From: Jiella flava
GTDB lineage: Bacteria; Pseudomonadota; Alphaproteobacteria; Rhizobiales; Rhizobiaceae
Assembly (NCBI RefSeq): GCF_017349315.1
Contig: NZ_JAFMPP010000005.1
Location: 186,001-250,000 of the forward strand
Direction of reading: 5' to 3'
DNA length: 64,000 nucleotides
Position 1 is the stretch's first letter, and each line of letters begins with the position of its first letter. Below, piece after piece: positions 37,327 to 46,138 of the stretch. Both the position numbers and the translations under genes were made by a program. Under the pieces are notes generated by a model, which was not told where the DNA came from, did no database searches, and was given only the letters and a program-made list of their open reading frames with translations.

Positions 37327-37451
37327 GCGCAGCATCTGCGTCAATCTGCCAAATTTGTCATTCGATGCGACGGTCGGGCGAAGCTGGAGATTGGACGGCC
37401 ATCGCGATCCCTCGGCAAGGCCGATTGGCCCGGCCTTGCCGCGCTGCACAG

Positions 37452-37477
37452 CAAAATGTTGCAGGTCCAACATTTTG
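37452..37477. promoter_or_regulatory. Operator-like inverted repeat upstream of the kinase/aminotransferase operon
   Basis: CAAAATGTTG and CAACATTTTG form a perfect ten-base dyad with a six-base spacer, 43 bases before the kinase ATG. The left half AAAATGTTG recurs exactly at 40919-40927 upstream of the polyamine-type importer. No T-run follows, so a regulator site is more likely than a terminator. The cognate regulator is unknown; the DeoR and GntR genes further right are candidates. Confidence 0.45.
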
Positions 37478-37519
37478 TGTTGTATATCGGACGAAAATCA
37501 AAGCTGGGCCAGTCTTCCG

Positions 37520-38503
37520 ATGTATGACGACGACTTCCTCGACCATCTGCAGGCGGGCCTCATACCGCTTTTGCCATGCTGGGGGCTGGCAGAGGGGGCC
37601 GAGGTCAAACTGCTGACGATCTCGGAAAACGCGACGTTCCTGGCGAGCGATCCGCGTGGCACGCGGCGGGTGTTGCGCGTGCATCGTCCGGGCTATCATC
37701 GCCGCGACGAGATCCTCTCCGAACTGGCCTGGATCTCGGCACTTATCGCCGACGGCGTGGTGGAGACGCCGCGGCCGGTCGAGCGGGGGGATCAAGGCGG
37801 ATTGATCGCCGAGCTCGCCCATGGCGCCGAAACCCGCGAGGTCGTCGCCTTCGAATTCATGTCCGGGCGGGAACCGACGCCCGCAGCGGGCTTGGTGCCC
37901 TGGTTTGAGCGGCTCGGCGGCATCACCGCCCGGCTGCACCTCCATGCGCGAAACTGGACGCAGCCGAAGGGGTTCTCGCGCAAGATATGGGATTTTGAGT
38001 CGATGCTCGGCAGCCGCCCGCTCTGGGGCGACTGGCGGGCGGCGATCGGCCTTGAGCCGGCCCAAGAGGCGTTGCTGGAGCGCACGGCCGCAAGGCTGCG
38101 GGATCGCCTCGACGGCTATGGCAAGGGCGAGCGTTTCGGCCTGGTCCACGCCGACCTGCGGCTTGCCAACCTCCTTGTCGAGGGCGACCGGCTTGGCGTC
38201 ATCGACTTCGACGACTGCGGTTTCTCGTGGTTCATGTATGACTTCGCCGCGGCGATCAGCTTCATCGAGATGGATCCGGTCGTGCCGGAGCTGATGGCGG
38301 CGTGGATCGCAGGCTACCGGCGCGTGGCGCCACTCTCGGCGCAGGACGAGGCCATGCTGCCGATCTTCGTCATGTTGCGCCGAATGCTGCTCACCGCCTG
38401 GCTCGCGTCGCATTCAGAAACCCCGACGGCACAAGAGCTCGGCCATAGCTACACGGCCGGCACCGCCGAACTCGCCGAGGCGTTTCTCAGCCGCGAGGGC
38501 TGA
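37520..38503 (+). CDS. APH-fold small-molecule kinase (hydroxylysine kinase/homoserine kinase-like)
   Basis: A 327-residue aminoglycoside-phosphotransferase-fold protein. The catalytic loop is VHADLRLANLL (Asp212, Asn217) and the metal-binding motif VIDFDDCGFSWFMYD starts at 228. Residues 108-115 hold the VVAFEFMSG hinge. Bacterial relatives of 5-hydroxylysine kinase are found next to, or fused with, phospholyases of the class III aminotransferase fold; here exactly such a gene follows 44 bases downstream. A kinase acting on an amino alcohol is therefore the best guess. ATG 37520 is chosen because homology starts there; the upstream frame is unconserved. Confidence 0.8.
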   Translation: MYDDDFLDHLQAGLIPLLPCWGLAEGAEVKLLTISENATFLASDPRGTRRVLRVHRPGYHRRDEILSELAWISALIADGVVETPRPVERGDQGGLIAELAHGAETREVVAFEFMSGREPTPAAGLVPWFERLGGITARLHLHARNWTQPKGFSRKIWDFESMLGSRPLWGDWRAAIGLEPAQEALLERTAARLRDRLDGYGKGERFGLVHADLRLANLLVEGDRLGVIDFDDCGFSWFMYDFAAAISFIEMDPVVPELMAAWIAGYRRVAPLSAQDEAMLPIFVMLRRMLLTAWLASHSETPTAQELGHSYTAGTAELAEAFLSREG

Positions 38504-38547
38504 CGGCCCGGGCGCCGCCAGGCGACGATTTCCATGGAGACACGATC

Positions 38548-39891
38548 ATGTCCGCATCGAAGCCGATCCTGGCGCTGAACGCCTTTGATGCCAGCGAGGC
38601 GGAAGAGCTGGAGGGGCGCACGGCTGAGATGGTCGCCCGACGCCGAGAAACAGCCGGAGCCTCCTCGGTGCTGTTTTACCAAGAGCCGATCGAGATGGTG
38701 CGGGCGCGTGGCGTGTTCATGTTCGACGCCGACGGCAACCGCTATCTCGACGTTTACAACAACGTCCCCTCCGTCGGGCATTGCCACCCGCATGTGGTCG
38801 AAGCCATCGTCCGGCAGAGCGAGCGGCTGTCGATCCACACCCGCTACCTCAACGAGACCGTCCAGGCCTATGCCGAGAGGTTGCTCGCGACGCTGCCGCC
38901 GTCGATCTCGCAATTGGTGATGACGTGTACCGGCTCGGAGAGCAACGACCTCGCGCTGCGGCTCGCCGAGGCGACGACGGGTGCACGGGGCGTCATCGTG
39001 ACCGAGACCGCCTATCACGGCAATACGGCGCTCACCACCGAGGTTTCGCCGTCCTCGCTCAAGGGCGGGTCGATCCCGTCGCATATCCGCACGCTGCCGC
39101 TTCCGGCGGAGCGGGCGGGCGACGGGCCGGGCGACCTCGCGGAGCGCTTCGCCGCATCGGTGAGGGCCGCGATTGTTAGTCTCAAGGCGGATGGCCACGG
39201 GCTGGCCGGAATGATCGTCGACTCGATTTTCTCCTCGGACGGGGTCTTCGCTGACCCGCCGGGTTTTCTCAAACCGGCGGTCGAAGCGGTTCAAGCGGCC
39301 GGCGGCGTCTTCATCGCCGACGAGGTGCAGCCGGGCTTCGGGCGCACGGGAACAGCGCTTTGGGGTTTCGCCCGGCACGGCGTGACGCCCGACATCGTCA
39401 CCTTTGGCAAGCCGATGGGCAACGGTTATCCGATGGGAGGCGTCGCCACCCGTCCCGGCCTCCTCGACCGCTTCTGCGACAGTGTCGGCTATTTCAACAC
39501 CTTCGGCGGTAACACGGTCGCCGCCGCGGCCGGACAGGCGGTGCTGGACGTTATCGAGCGCGAGGGGTTGCTGGCCAATGCCGAGGCAGTCGGCGCGCAT
39601 CTTCGCGGCGGCCTTCGCGAACTGGCTGGGCGCCACCCGGAGATCGGGGCGGTGCGCGGCGCAGGCCTCTTCGTCGGCCTCGACGTCGTTGGCCGGGACA
39701 GCGGTGCCCCGGATCCGGAAGGGGCGATCCGGGCGATCAACGGCCTGCGCCGCCGGCACGTCCTTGTTGGCGCGGCAGGCCCCTTCGGGCATACGCTGAA
39801 GATCCGCCCGCCGCTCTGTTTCGAGCGCCAGCATGTCGATCTCTTCGTCGAGACGCTCGACGCGGTTCTGACAGGAGACGTCCGCGCCTGA
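38548..39891 (+). CDS. Class III aminotransferase-fold enzyme, possible phospholyase (AGXT2L-like)
   Basis: A 447-residue PLP enzyme. Lys288 in VTFGKPMGNGYPMGGV and Asp258 in IADEVQPGFGRTG are the cofactor residues. The blocks YNNVPSVGHCHPHVVEAI, TRYLNETVQAYAERLLATLP and TGSESNDLALRLA resemble ethanolamine-phosphate and 5-phosphohydroxylysine phospholyases, which eliminate phosphate and ammonia to give an aldehyde. The adjacent kinase could make the phosphorylated substrate. An ordinary transaminase activity is not excluded. The fold is certain, the phospholyase call is moderate. Confidence 0.85.
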   Translation: MSASKPILALNAFDASEAEELEGRTAEMVARRRETAGASSVLFYQEPIEMVRARGVFMFDADGNRYLDVYNNVPSVGHCHPHVVEAIVRQSERLSIHTRYLNETVQAYAERLLATLPPSISQLVMTCTGSESNDLALRLAEATTGARGVIVTETAYHGNTALTTEVSPSSLKGGSIPSHIRTLPLPAERAGDGPGDLAERFAASVRAAIVSLKADGHGLAGMIVDSIFSSDGVFADPPGFLKPAVEAVQAAGGVFIADEVQPGFGRTGTALWGFARHGVTPDIVTFGKPMGNGYPMGGVATRPGLLDRFCDSVGYFNTFGGNTVAAAAGQAVLDVIEREGLLANAEAVGAHLRGGLRELAGRHPEIGAVRGAGLFVGLDVVGRDSGAPDPEGAIRAINGLRRRHVLVGAAGPFGHTLKIRPPLCFERQHVDLFVETLDAVLTGDVRA

Positions 39892-39952
39892 CGCGATCAG
39901 GATCTGCCGGACGCCGCCGGTGCTCCGGCTGGGGCTCGGCCGGGTCCGAATC

Positions 39953-40726
39953 TCACCCCATGGCCTCGAGCGCGTCGAGCGATTCCGGCAGAATCTGGCC
40001 GCCGTCGACGACGAGGCTCTGGCCGGTGATGTAGGCGGCTTCTTCGGTCGCGAAGAACAGGGCCGCATTGGCGATGTCAGTCACCGTTCCGAGCCGCTTC
40101 ATCGGCACCGAGGCGGCCATCTTCGCTTCGTAGTCGGGGCCGAGATCGGCCAGGCCCTCGGTGGCGATATTGCCCGGCAGAACGGCGTTGACCGTGATGT
40201 TCCAGGGCGCGAGCTCGATTGCCGCCGTCCGCATGAAGCCGAGCTGGCCGGCCTTGCTGGCGCCGTAATGCGACCAGCCGGGATAGCCGGTGACCGGACC
40301 GGTGATCGAGGAGGTGAGGACGATGCGACCGCTCTGCTGCCGCTTCATTGCCGGCAGGCAGGCCGACACGGACAGGAACGTTCCCTTGAGATTGGTGCCC
40401 ATCACCTGGTCGAAATCGGCGGCGGTCATCTCACCGAGCTTGGCCGAGGGAAAGACGCCGGCATTGGCACAGAGGAGATCAATCGCGCCGTAGCGCTCCA
40501 GTGCCGCCTTGGCCATCGCGCCGGCGTCAGTCTCGTCGGCCACATCCGCCGCGAAGCCGCTGGCATTGCCGCCAATCTCCGCTGCGACCTTTGCCGCCTC
40601 GGCTTCGCGGCGCGAGACCACCAGAACGTTGAGTCCCACCTCGGCGAGGCGCCGTGCGATGCCGCGTCCGATCCCCCGGCTCGCCCCGGTCACGATAGCG
40701 GTCTTTCCCTTGAGCGATGTGTACAT
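39953..40726 (-). CDS. Short-chain dehydrogenase/reductase (SDR)
   Basis: A 257-residue SDR. The cofactor motif is TGASRGIGRGIA (residues 13-24), the catalytic Ser lies in IVLTSSITG, and the Tyr-Lys pair in SHYGASKAGQLGF. It oxidises or reduces an alcohol or ketone with NAD(P). AAGGAAG upstream supports ATG 40726. It is convergent with the aminotransferase and divergent from the polyamine-type importer, so it may act on that module's substrate, but this is inference. Confidence 0.9.
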   Translation of the reverse strand: MYTSLKGKTAIVTGASRGIGRGIARRLAEVGLNVLVVSRREAEAAKVAAEIGGNASGFAADVADETDAGAMAKAALERYGAIDLLCANAGVFPSAKLGEMTAADFDQVMGTNLKGTFLSVSACLPAMKRQQSGRIVLTSSITGPVTGYPGWSHYGASKAGQLGFMRTAAIELAPWNITVNAVLPGNIATEGLADLGPDYEAKMAASVPMKRLGTVTDIANAALFFATEEAAYITGQSLVVDGGQILPESLDALEAMG

Positions 40727-41029
40727 CCGTCGTCTTCCTTCTTCGGTCTGAGGGTTCATGACACCCGGCGCTGGTCGTGGTGCCCATCGGGGCGCATCCA
40801 CGATCGGTGCTGCATGACCAAGGCAGTCACCCACTTTGGCATGAGTTTCGCTTGCTGCTTCGTGAGGCAGTTCGACGAAGTGCCCTCGACAGCATCATTC
40901 CTCTTGACGCATCGCAAAAAAATGTTGTGAAGTCCACATTACGGCCTTCGATACGCAACATCAAATGCCGCACATGCCAAATTCTCGTGGCCCAGTTGGA
41001 GCCGCGCGCTGTGACGGAGACGATCGACG
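40727..41029. other. Divergent intergenic region between SDR and importer
   Basis: Of the 303 bases, only 40919-40940 (repeat of AAAATGTTG) is distinct. A TTGACG (40904-40909) just before it could be a -35 box, though no good -10 follows at standard spacing. No gene or RNA was recognised. Confidence 0.4.
40919..40940. promoter_or_regulatory. Second copy of the AAAATGTTG operator-like motif
   Basis: AAAATGTTG (40919-40927) is followed by TGAAGT and then CCACATT (40934-40940). The left half and the GTCC core match the inverted repeat at 37452-37477; the right half is degenerate. It lies 90 bases before the importer's binding-protein gene. This suggests both operons answer to one regulator. Confidence 0.4.
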
Positions 41030-42175
41030 ATGACGCATTTCAACCGACGCGATGCCTTGAAAATCCTCGGCGCAGGTGCGCTTGCGACCAGTGGAGCGCT
41101 GGCGTTTCCGGGGGCGGCTTTCGCGGCCCGCGACAAGGAGATGAACATCCTGTGCTGGGAGGGCTACAACTCGGCGCAGGTGCTCGACCCGTTCCGCGAA
41201 AAGGAGGGCGCCACGGTGAAGGCCGAGAGCCTCACCAACGACCCGACGATGATCAACCGGCTGCGCTCCGGCGAGATCAAGGTCTGGGATCTGATCAACG
41301 TGAACAATCCTTGGGCACGCAAGATCATGTATCCGGAAAAGCTGATCAAGCCGCTGCCGAAGGACGTGTTCATGCCGTTCTTCGACAAGATGCTGCCGCA
41401 GTTCCATCCGCCCTACAAGTGGGCGATGAGCGACGACGGCAGCGAATTGCTCGGCATGACCCAGCGCTTCGGGCCCTACAGCTTTGTCGTCAACACCAAG
41501 AAGATCAGCCGCAAGACCGCCGAAGAGACCGGCTGGGACCTGTTCAACGATCCGAGCCTTGCCGGCAAGTACGGGATTCTCGAATCCGACGACTGGAACG
41601 TCTTCAATATCTTCCTGGTTGCCGGCATCGATCCTTTCAAGACGCATACGCCAGAGGAAATGAAGACGTTCTCCGATACCGCGCTGAAGGTCTTCAAGGG
41701 CGCCCGCGTCATCGGTGACATCGCGACGATGAATCAGGCGCTCGTCTCCGGCGAGATCGATCTGCACCTGACCGGCGGTACCTACTCGGTCTCACCAGCC
41801 CGGGCCGACGGTTTCCCCGAGATGCGGGCGATTACGCCGCTGAAGGGCCCGATGAACGGCAAGGGCGGCGTCTCCTGGATTGAGGTGACCTCGACCGTCA
41901 ACAATCCGAACCTCTCGCCTTTGGCGGTGGAATTCCTCAAATATGTCCAGGATCCGAAGGTGGCGCACACCGTCGCGTTTGCCGAAGGCACCTTCAATCC
42001 GGTGGCTCAGATGGGCAACAAGGCCTGCTTCGATCTCTTCACCAAGGACGAACTCGATGCGATCCAGTGGGACAGCCTGGAGGAGGAGATGGCCCGCTCG
42101 GTCGAATACGACATCGTGCCGGACTACGAGAAGGCGCTCGACCTGATGAACAACGCCAAGCGTCAACGCAGCTGA
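41030..42175 (+). CDS. Polyamine-type ABC transporter, Tat-exported binding protein (PotD/PotF-like)
   Basis: A 381-residue family 1 solute-binding protein. A twin-arginine leader FNRRDALKILGAGALATSG ends near GAAFAARD. The mature part begins EMNILCWEGYNSAQVLDPF, typical of spermidine/putrescine-binding relatives. It should bind a polyamine or similar cation. The usual PotF aspartate and tryptophan ligands cannot be placed without alignment, so the ligand may be another amino alcohol or quaternary amine. The ATPase follows after an intergenic repeat. Confidence 0.88.
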   Translation: MTHFNRRDALKILGAGALATSGALAFPGAAFAARDKEMNILCWEGYNSAQVLDPFREKEGATVKAESLTNDPTMINRLRSGEIKVWDLINVNNPWARKIMYPEKLIKPLPKDVFMPFFDKMLPQFHPPYKWAMSDDGSELLGMTQRFGPYSFVVNTKKISRKTAEETGWDLFNDPSLAGKYGILESDDWNVFNIFLVAGIDPFKTHTPEEMKTFSDTALKVFKGARVIGDIATMNQALVSGEIDLHLTGGTYSVSPARADGFPEMRAITPLKGPMNGKGGVSWIEVTSTVNNPNLSPLAVEFLKYVQDPKVAHTVAFAEGTFNPVAQMGNKACFDLFTKDELDAIQWDSLEEEMARSVEYDIVPDYEKALDLMNNAKRQRS

Positions 42176-42345
42176 GGCCGCGGGCATGGTCGCGGGACGG
42201 ATGCGCCGTTCCGGCAAGAGACCGTGCAAGGCTTGAACAAAACAGCGCCATCGGCCGGGGCGGCATGCTCCGGCGGCGCCTCCCGCATCGAGAGCGCAAT
42301 GCGATGAACTCCAATCGCCATTCCGCTCCCAGCCCTTGTTTTGCC

Positions 42346-42393
42346 GCATGATGTGATCCGAAAAGTCGTGCAACTTTTCGCATCACATCATGC
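42346..42393. repeat. Rhizobial-type intergenic palindrome
   Basis: GCATGATGTGAT (42346-42357) pairs perfectly with ATCACATCATGC (42382-42393), and inside it GAAAAGT pairs with ACTTTTC around a short loop. Elements of this form, with CCGAAAA and TTTTCG inside and GCATGAT ends, are widespread intergenic repeats in rhizobial genomes. The copy lies 18 bases before the PotA-like gene. It may form a stable hairpin in the mRNA between binding protein and ATPase. Confidence 0.75.
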
Positions 42394-42410
42394 TCTAGGA
42401 TCACGATCCG

Positions 42411-43538
42411 ATGAACATGACCTGGACCAACGAGCCCGACCGGCAACAGACAGGCACCGCGACCATGGCGAAGCCAGCCCTGCCGGTCCTCCAGCTTGTC
42501 GGCGTCTCCAAACGCTTCGACGGTTTTACCGCCGTTGACGACATCTCGCTCGATATCCGCGAGGGAGAGTTCCTGACGATTGTCGGTCCCTCCGGCTCCG
42601 GCAAGACGACGCTTCTTCGCATGCTGGCGGGTCTGGAGCAGCCGTCGGACGGCAACATCACCCTGCGTGGCACTCTGATCAACGACCTGCCCCCGCGCGC
42701 CCGCCCGACCTGCCTCGTCTTCCAATCGCTGGCGTTGTTCCCGCACATGACCGTCGGCCGCAATGTCGAGTTTCCGCTGAAGGCCAAGGGCGTGGCCGCG
42801 GCAATCCGCAAGGAGCGCGCGCTGGAACTGCTGCGCATGGTGCGGCTGCCGGAGAGCTATTACGGCAAGAACGTCATGACCTGTTCGGGCGGCGAGCGCC
42901 AGCGCGTCGCACTCGCCCGGGCTTTCGCCTATGACCCCGACGTCCTGTTCTTCGACGAGCCGCTGTCGGCGCTCGACTACAAGCTGAAGAAGCTTCTGGA
43001 AAAGGAGCTGAAGGACCTTCATAAGGAATCTGGCAAGACCTTCGTCTACATCACCCATTCCCTGGAAGAAGCGATGGTGATGTCCGACCGGATCGGCGTC
43101 ATGCGCGCCGGCAAGCTTGTCCAGGTCGGCAGTCCCGAGGCGATCTATGGCGCGCCCCAGACCCGGTTCGTTGCCGAATTCCTCGGCGAGGTGAACGTTT
43201 TTGGCGCCAGTCTCGAGGGGACAGGCTGGGTGGCGGAGACGAGCGGGGAGCCGATCCGTCTGGTGCTGCCAAAACCCCTGGCTGGGGCATCAAAGGCGGC
43301 GGTGGTGGTGCGGCCGGAATATATGAAATTCCTCGCCGATCCCGGCGATGCCGACAACGCGGTTCGCGGCGTCATTTACAACGAATACTCGCTCGGCTCG
43401 CGCATCCAGTATCAGGTGCGCGCCGGCGATCGGGTGTTCCTGGTCGAGATGTCGCGCGCTCAGGCCCGCCCCGGGGCCGGCAGCGGCGAGGTGCTGATCG
43501 GATGGAACGCCGCGGACGCGATCGTCGTGGAGGCTTGA
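42411..43538 (+). CDS. Polyamine-type ABC transporter ATP-binding protein (PotA/PotG-like)
   Basis: A 375-residue ATPase. Walker A GPSGSGKTT, Walker B VLFFDEPLSALD and the switch His in ITHSLEEAM are present. The signature is CSGGERQR, with Cys in place of the usual Leu, Val or Ile. The C-terminal TOBE domain (from about residue 260) marks the PotA/MalK subgroup. The first two membrane proteins downstream complete the system. ATG 42411 is chosen; a later ATG at 42465 (MAKPALPVLQLV) is also credible. Confidence 0.9.
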   Translation: MNMTWTNEPDRQQTGTATMAKPALPVLQLVGVSKRFDGFTAVDDISLDIREGEFLTIVGPSGSGKTTLLRMLAGLEQPSDGNITLRGTLINDLPPRARPTCLVFQSLALFPHMTVGRNVEFPLKAKGVAAAIRKERALELLRMVRLPESYYGKNVMTCSGGERQRVALARAFAYDPDVLFFDEPLSALDYKLKKLLEKELKDLHKESGKTFVYITHSLEEAMVMSDRIGVMRAGKLVQVGSPEAIYGAPQTRFVAEFLGEVNVFGASLEGTGWVAETSGEPIRLVLPKPLAGASKAAVVVRPEYMKFLADPGDADNAVRGVIYNEYSLGSRIQYQVRAGDRVFLVEMSRAQARPGAGSGEVLIGWNAADAIVVEA

Positions 43539-43541
43539 ACG

Positions 43542-44459
43542 ATGAGCGATGCAACACTGCCGGTCGTCGACGCGGAATCGCAGCCGGCAAGCCGGTTGAC
43601 GCGATGGCGGGGGCTCAGACTTTCCACCGGTGCGCGATGCGCCAGCCCCGTCGCCTTGTTCATGGCGCTCGGCTTCCTGGCCCCGCTCATAACGGTAATC
43701 GGCTTTGCCTTTGCCACGCCGCGCACATTCGCCGTCTTCAAGAGCTTCACGCTTCAAAATTTTGCCGAGATCTTCGATCCTGCCGATACCGTCTGGATGT
43801 CCTTCGCCTGGTCTCTGGCGCTCGCCTTTGCGACCGTGGTCGTCCTCCTCGTCATCTGCTACCCGATCGCCTACGGCTTGGTTCGGGTCTTCGGCCGCTG
43901 GTCCGCATTAATCAGCATCGCCTTCGTCTTCCCGTTGTTCATCTCCGAAAACGTCCGGCTCTACGGGTGGACACTGTTCTTCATCAATCACGGCGTGCTC
44001 GACGGGCTTTTGCAGGAAATTGGCCTATCGGCGCCGGATGTGCTGTTTTCGCCGGCGATCACCCTGTTCGGCATGGTCTATACTTATCTGTCGTTCATGC
44101 TGTTTCCGATGACGCTCGGCCTGTCGATGGTGCCCGGCGATCTGATCGAGGCGGCCCGCGACTTTGGCGCCAGCCGACTGATGATCTGGCGCGAGATCGA
44201 GCTGCCCCTGGCCATGCCCGGCATCCTGATCGGCGCGTTGCTGACCTTCGTGCTCGCGGCCGGGGCCGTGGCCGAGGCGAAGATCCTCGGCGGTCAGTCG
44301 GTGATCATGATCAGCCACGACATCGAAATCGCCTTCACCTATTCGCAGAACTGGCCGCGGGGTTCGGCTCTCGCCGTGCTCTTGATGATCGTCATCGCTG
44401 GGCTGTCGATGACCCTGATGGCGCGACTCGATCTCGATCGTATTCTTGGCCGGAGGTGA
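43542..44459 (+). CDS. Polyamine-type ABC transporter permease (PotB/PotH-like)
   Basis: A 305-residue permease with six membrane helices. The EAA loop is VPGDLIEAARDFGASRLMIWREIELPLAMPGI, and the first helix LFMALGFLAPLITVIGFAFA follows a basic N-terminus. The gene starts three bases after the ATPase stop and ends five bases before the second permease. It forms a heterodimer with the next product. Confidence 0.9.
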   Translation: MSDATLPVVDAESQPASRLTRWRGLRLSTGARCASPVALFMALGFLAPLITVIGFAFATPRTFAVFKSFTLQNFAEIFDPADTVWMSFAWSLALAFATVVVLLVICYPIAYGLVRVFGRWSALISIAFVFPLFISENVRLYGWTLFFINHGVLDGLLQEIGLSAPDVLFSPAITLFGMVYTYLSFMLFPMTLGLSMVPGDLIEAARDFGASRLMIWREIELPLAMPGILIGALLTFVLAAGAVAEAKILGGQSVIMISHDIEIAFTYSQNWPRGSALAVLLMIVIAGLSMTLMARLDLDRILGRR

Positions 44460-44464
44460 GGTGG

Positions 44465-45268
44465 ATGGATACGACGCGTCCGCGCCGCACGCATTCATTG
44501 ATTTGGGTTTGGACCCTGTTCGTCGCGCTGGTGGTCTATCTGCCGGTCGTCTGCGGAGCGCTGGCGGGCCTGTCGAAGGGCCGCTATTTTCTCTTCCCAA
44601 TCAGAGCCTTTTCCTTCGAATGGTGGCAGAAGACGCTCGATTCCCTTGAAATCCAGCGGATCGTCGAGAACTCGATTCTGATCGCGCTGATCGTCACCGT
44701 CGTCTCGCTGGCGCTCGCCTTTTTCGGCGCGCTCGCCTTCGCCCGGTACGATTGGCGCGGGCGGCGGCTTTATCAGAAGCTGCTGCTGCTGCCGATCTTC
44801 TTCCCGCAGCCGGTGCTCGGCCTGGCGCTGCTCTTGTGGTTCAACACGCTCGGCATTCAGCCGAGCTGGCACACGGCGATCGTCGCTCATCTCGTCTGGA
44901 TCGTGCCGGTGGTTACACTCGTGATCGCGATCCAGGTCTACGGCTTCGATCCGGCGATGGAGGAAGCGGCCGCCGATCTCGGCGCTAGCCGCTGGATGAT
45001 CCTTCGGGACGTCACCCTGCCGATCCTGTGGCCCGGCATCTGGTCGGGCGCGCTGTTTGCCTTTCTTTTGTCCTGGGGCAATTTTCCGCTGTCGCTCTAC
45101 ACGGCGGGAGCAGATTCCACGGTGCCGAAATGGCTCTATTCGAAGATGGTCGCCGGCTACACGCCGATGGTCCCCGCGCTCGGAACGATGAGCACGCTGG
45201 CCGCCGCGACCCTGCTCCTGCTCGGCGGCGCGATCGCCGGCTTCGTCAGAGCGCGCCGCAACCGCTGA
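44465..45268 (+). CDS. Polyamine-type ABC transporter permease (PotC/PotI-like)
   Basis: A 267-residue permease. The EAA loop is MEEAAADLGASRWMILRDVTLPILWPGIWSG and helices such as LIWVWTLFVALVVYLPVV fit PotC. ATG 44465 follows the previous stop by five bases; the longer frame from 43502 is a shadow of the upstream permease. It is the last gene of the importer operon and converges on the DeoR gene 12 bases away. Confidence 0.9.
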   Translation: MDTTRPRRTHSLIWVWTLFVALVVYLPVVCGALAGLSKGRYFLFPIRAFSFEWWQKTLDSLEIQRIVENSILIALIVTVVSLALAFFGALAFARYDWRGRRLYQKLLLLPIFFPQPVLGLALLLWFNTLGIQPSWHTAIVAHLVWIVPVVTLVIAIQVYGFDPAMEEAAADLGASRWMILRDVTLPILWPGIWSGALFAFLLSWGNFPLSLYTAGADSTVPKWLYSKMVAGYTPMVPALGTMSTLAAATLLLLGGAIAGFVRARRNR

Positions 45269-45280
45269 GCGTTGGGCCGT

Positions 45281-46042
45281 TCAGCCAACCGCAACCGTCA
45301 CGCGGTGGCGGTCCATCGCGGCCTTCAACTGCCCGGCGGGCGCCGTGTCGCTGACAAGCGCGTCGATCTGCTTCCAGGCTCCGTAGCGGGCAGGGAATAC
45401 CCGGTCGAACTTGGAGTGGTCGGCGACGACGACCGATCGTGCCGAACGGGCGAGCATGGCGCTGTAGACCGCACCGGCATCGAGCAGGGCATCCGTCGGT
45501 CCCTCCTCGGTCAGGCCGCTCGCCCCGAGCACCGCGGCGTCGGCAAAGAAGGTGTCGAGGAAGCTGACGGTGTGGACGCCGACCGTCGCGCCTTCGGTCC
45601 CGTGATAGGCGCCGGGGGCGATCAGTGTCGAGATCGTCGGATTGAGCGCCAGCACCGTCGCCACGCCGAAGGAATGGGTGATGACGGTGATGTTCGTCCG
45701 CTCCACCGCAAGGCGTCGGGCCACATGCACCGTGGTCGAGCCCGAGCCGATCATGATGACGTTGGCCGAGGCGAGAAGCGGCATGGCCCGCCGCGCGATC
45801 CGTTCGCGCTCCGGCACGAGCAGCGCGTGACGCTCGGCAACCGAGGGTTCTGTTCCAAGTGCGCGGATCGCCCCGCCATAGGTGCGGCTGAGCTGGCCCT
45901 GCCGATTGAGTTCGTCGAGATCCCGCCGGATCGTCTCGGTGGATACGTTGAGACGCTCCGCCAGTTCGGCGATGCGCAGGCTCGGCGAGACATTCAGCTC
46001 GGCGAGGATCTGCGACTGGCGGTTGGATTTGCTGACTCTCAT
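45281..46042 (-). CDS. DeoR-family transcriptional repressor
   Basis: A 253-residue DeoR/GlpR-type repressor. The winged helix is RIAELAERLNVSTETIRRDLDELNRQG followed by SRTYGGAIR, and the C-terminal sugar-phosphate-isomerase-like domain contains IGSGSTTVHVARRL. DeoR proteins usually sense phosphorylated ligands, which would suit a kinase-based pathway such as that at 37520. ATG 46042 gives the normal family length; ATG 46072 would add ten residues. Confidence 0.88.
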   Translation of the reverse strand: MRVSKSNRQSQILAELNVSPSLRIAELAERLNVSTETIRRDLDELNRQGQLSRTYGGAIRALGTEPSVAERHALLVPERERIARRAMPLLASANVIMIGSGSTTVHVARRLAVERTNITVITHSFGVATVLALNPTISTLIAPGAYHGTEGATVGVHTVSFLDTFFADAAVLGASGLTEEGPTDALLDAGAVYSAMLARSARSVVVADHSKFDRVFPARYGAWKQIDALVSDTAPAGQLKAAMDRHRVTVAVG

Positions 46043-46111
46043 CGCGGGTTGAGCCTCGTTGCGAAACGACATCGTGGATAGAGTGTCCCGCAAGGGATTG
46101 CCAGCTGTTCG

Positions 46112-46138
46112 GTCCCGTTGACGCGGGAACGGGCTTTT
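46112..46138 (+). terminator. Possible intrinsic terminator with no clear gene
   Basis: On the plus strand CCCGTT and AACGGG form a short stem around a GACGCGGG loop, followed by CTTTTT (46134-46139). The nearby genes are on the minus strand, so the terminator would end an unannotated plus-strand transcript or be fortuitous. The stem is short. Confidence 0.3.
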
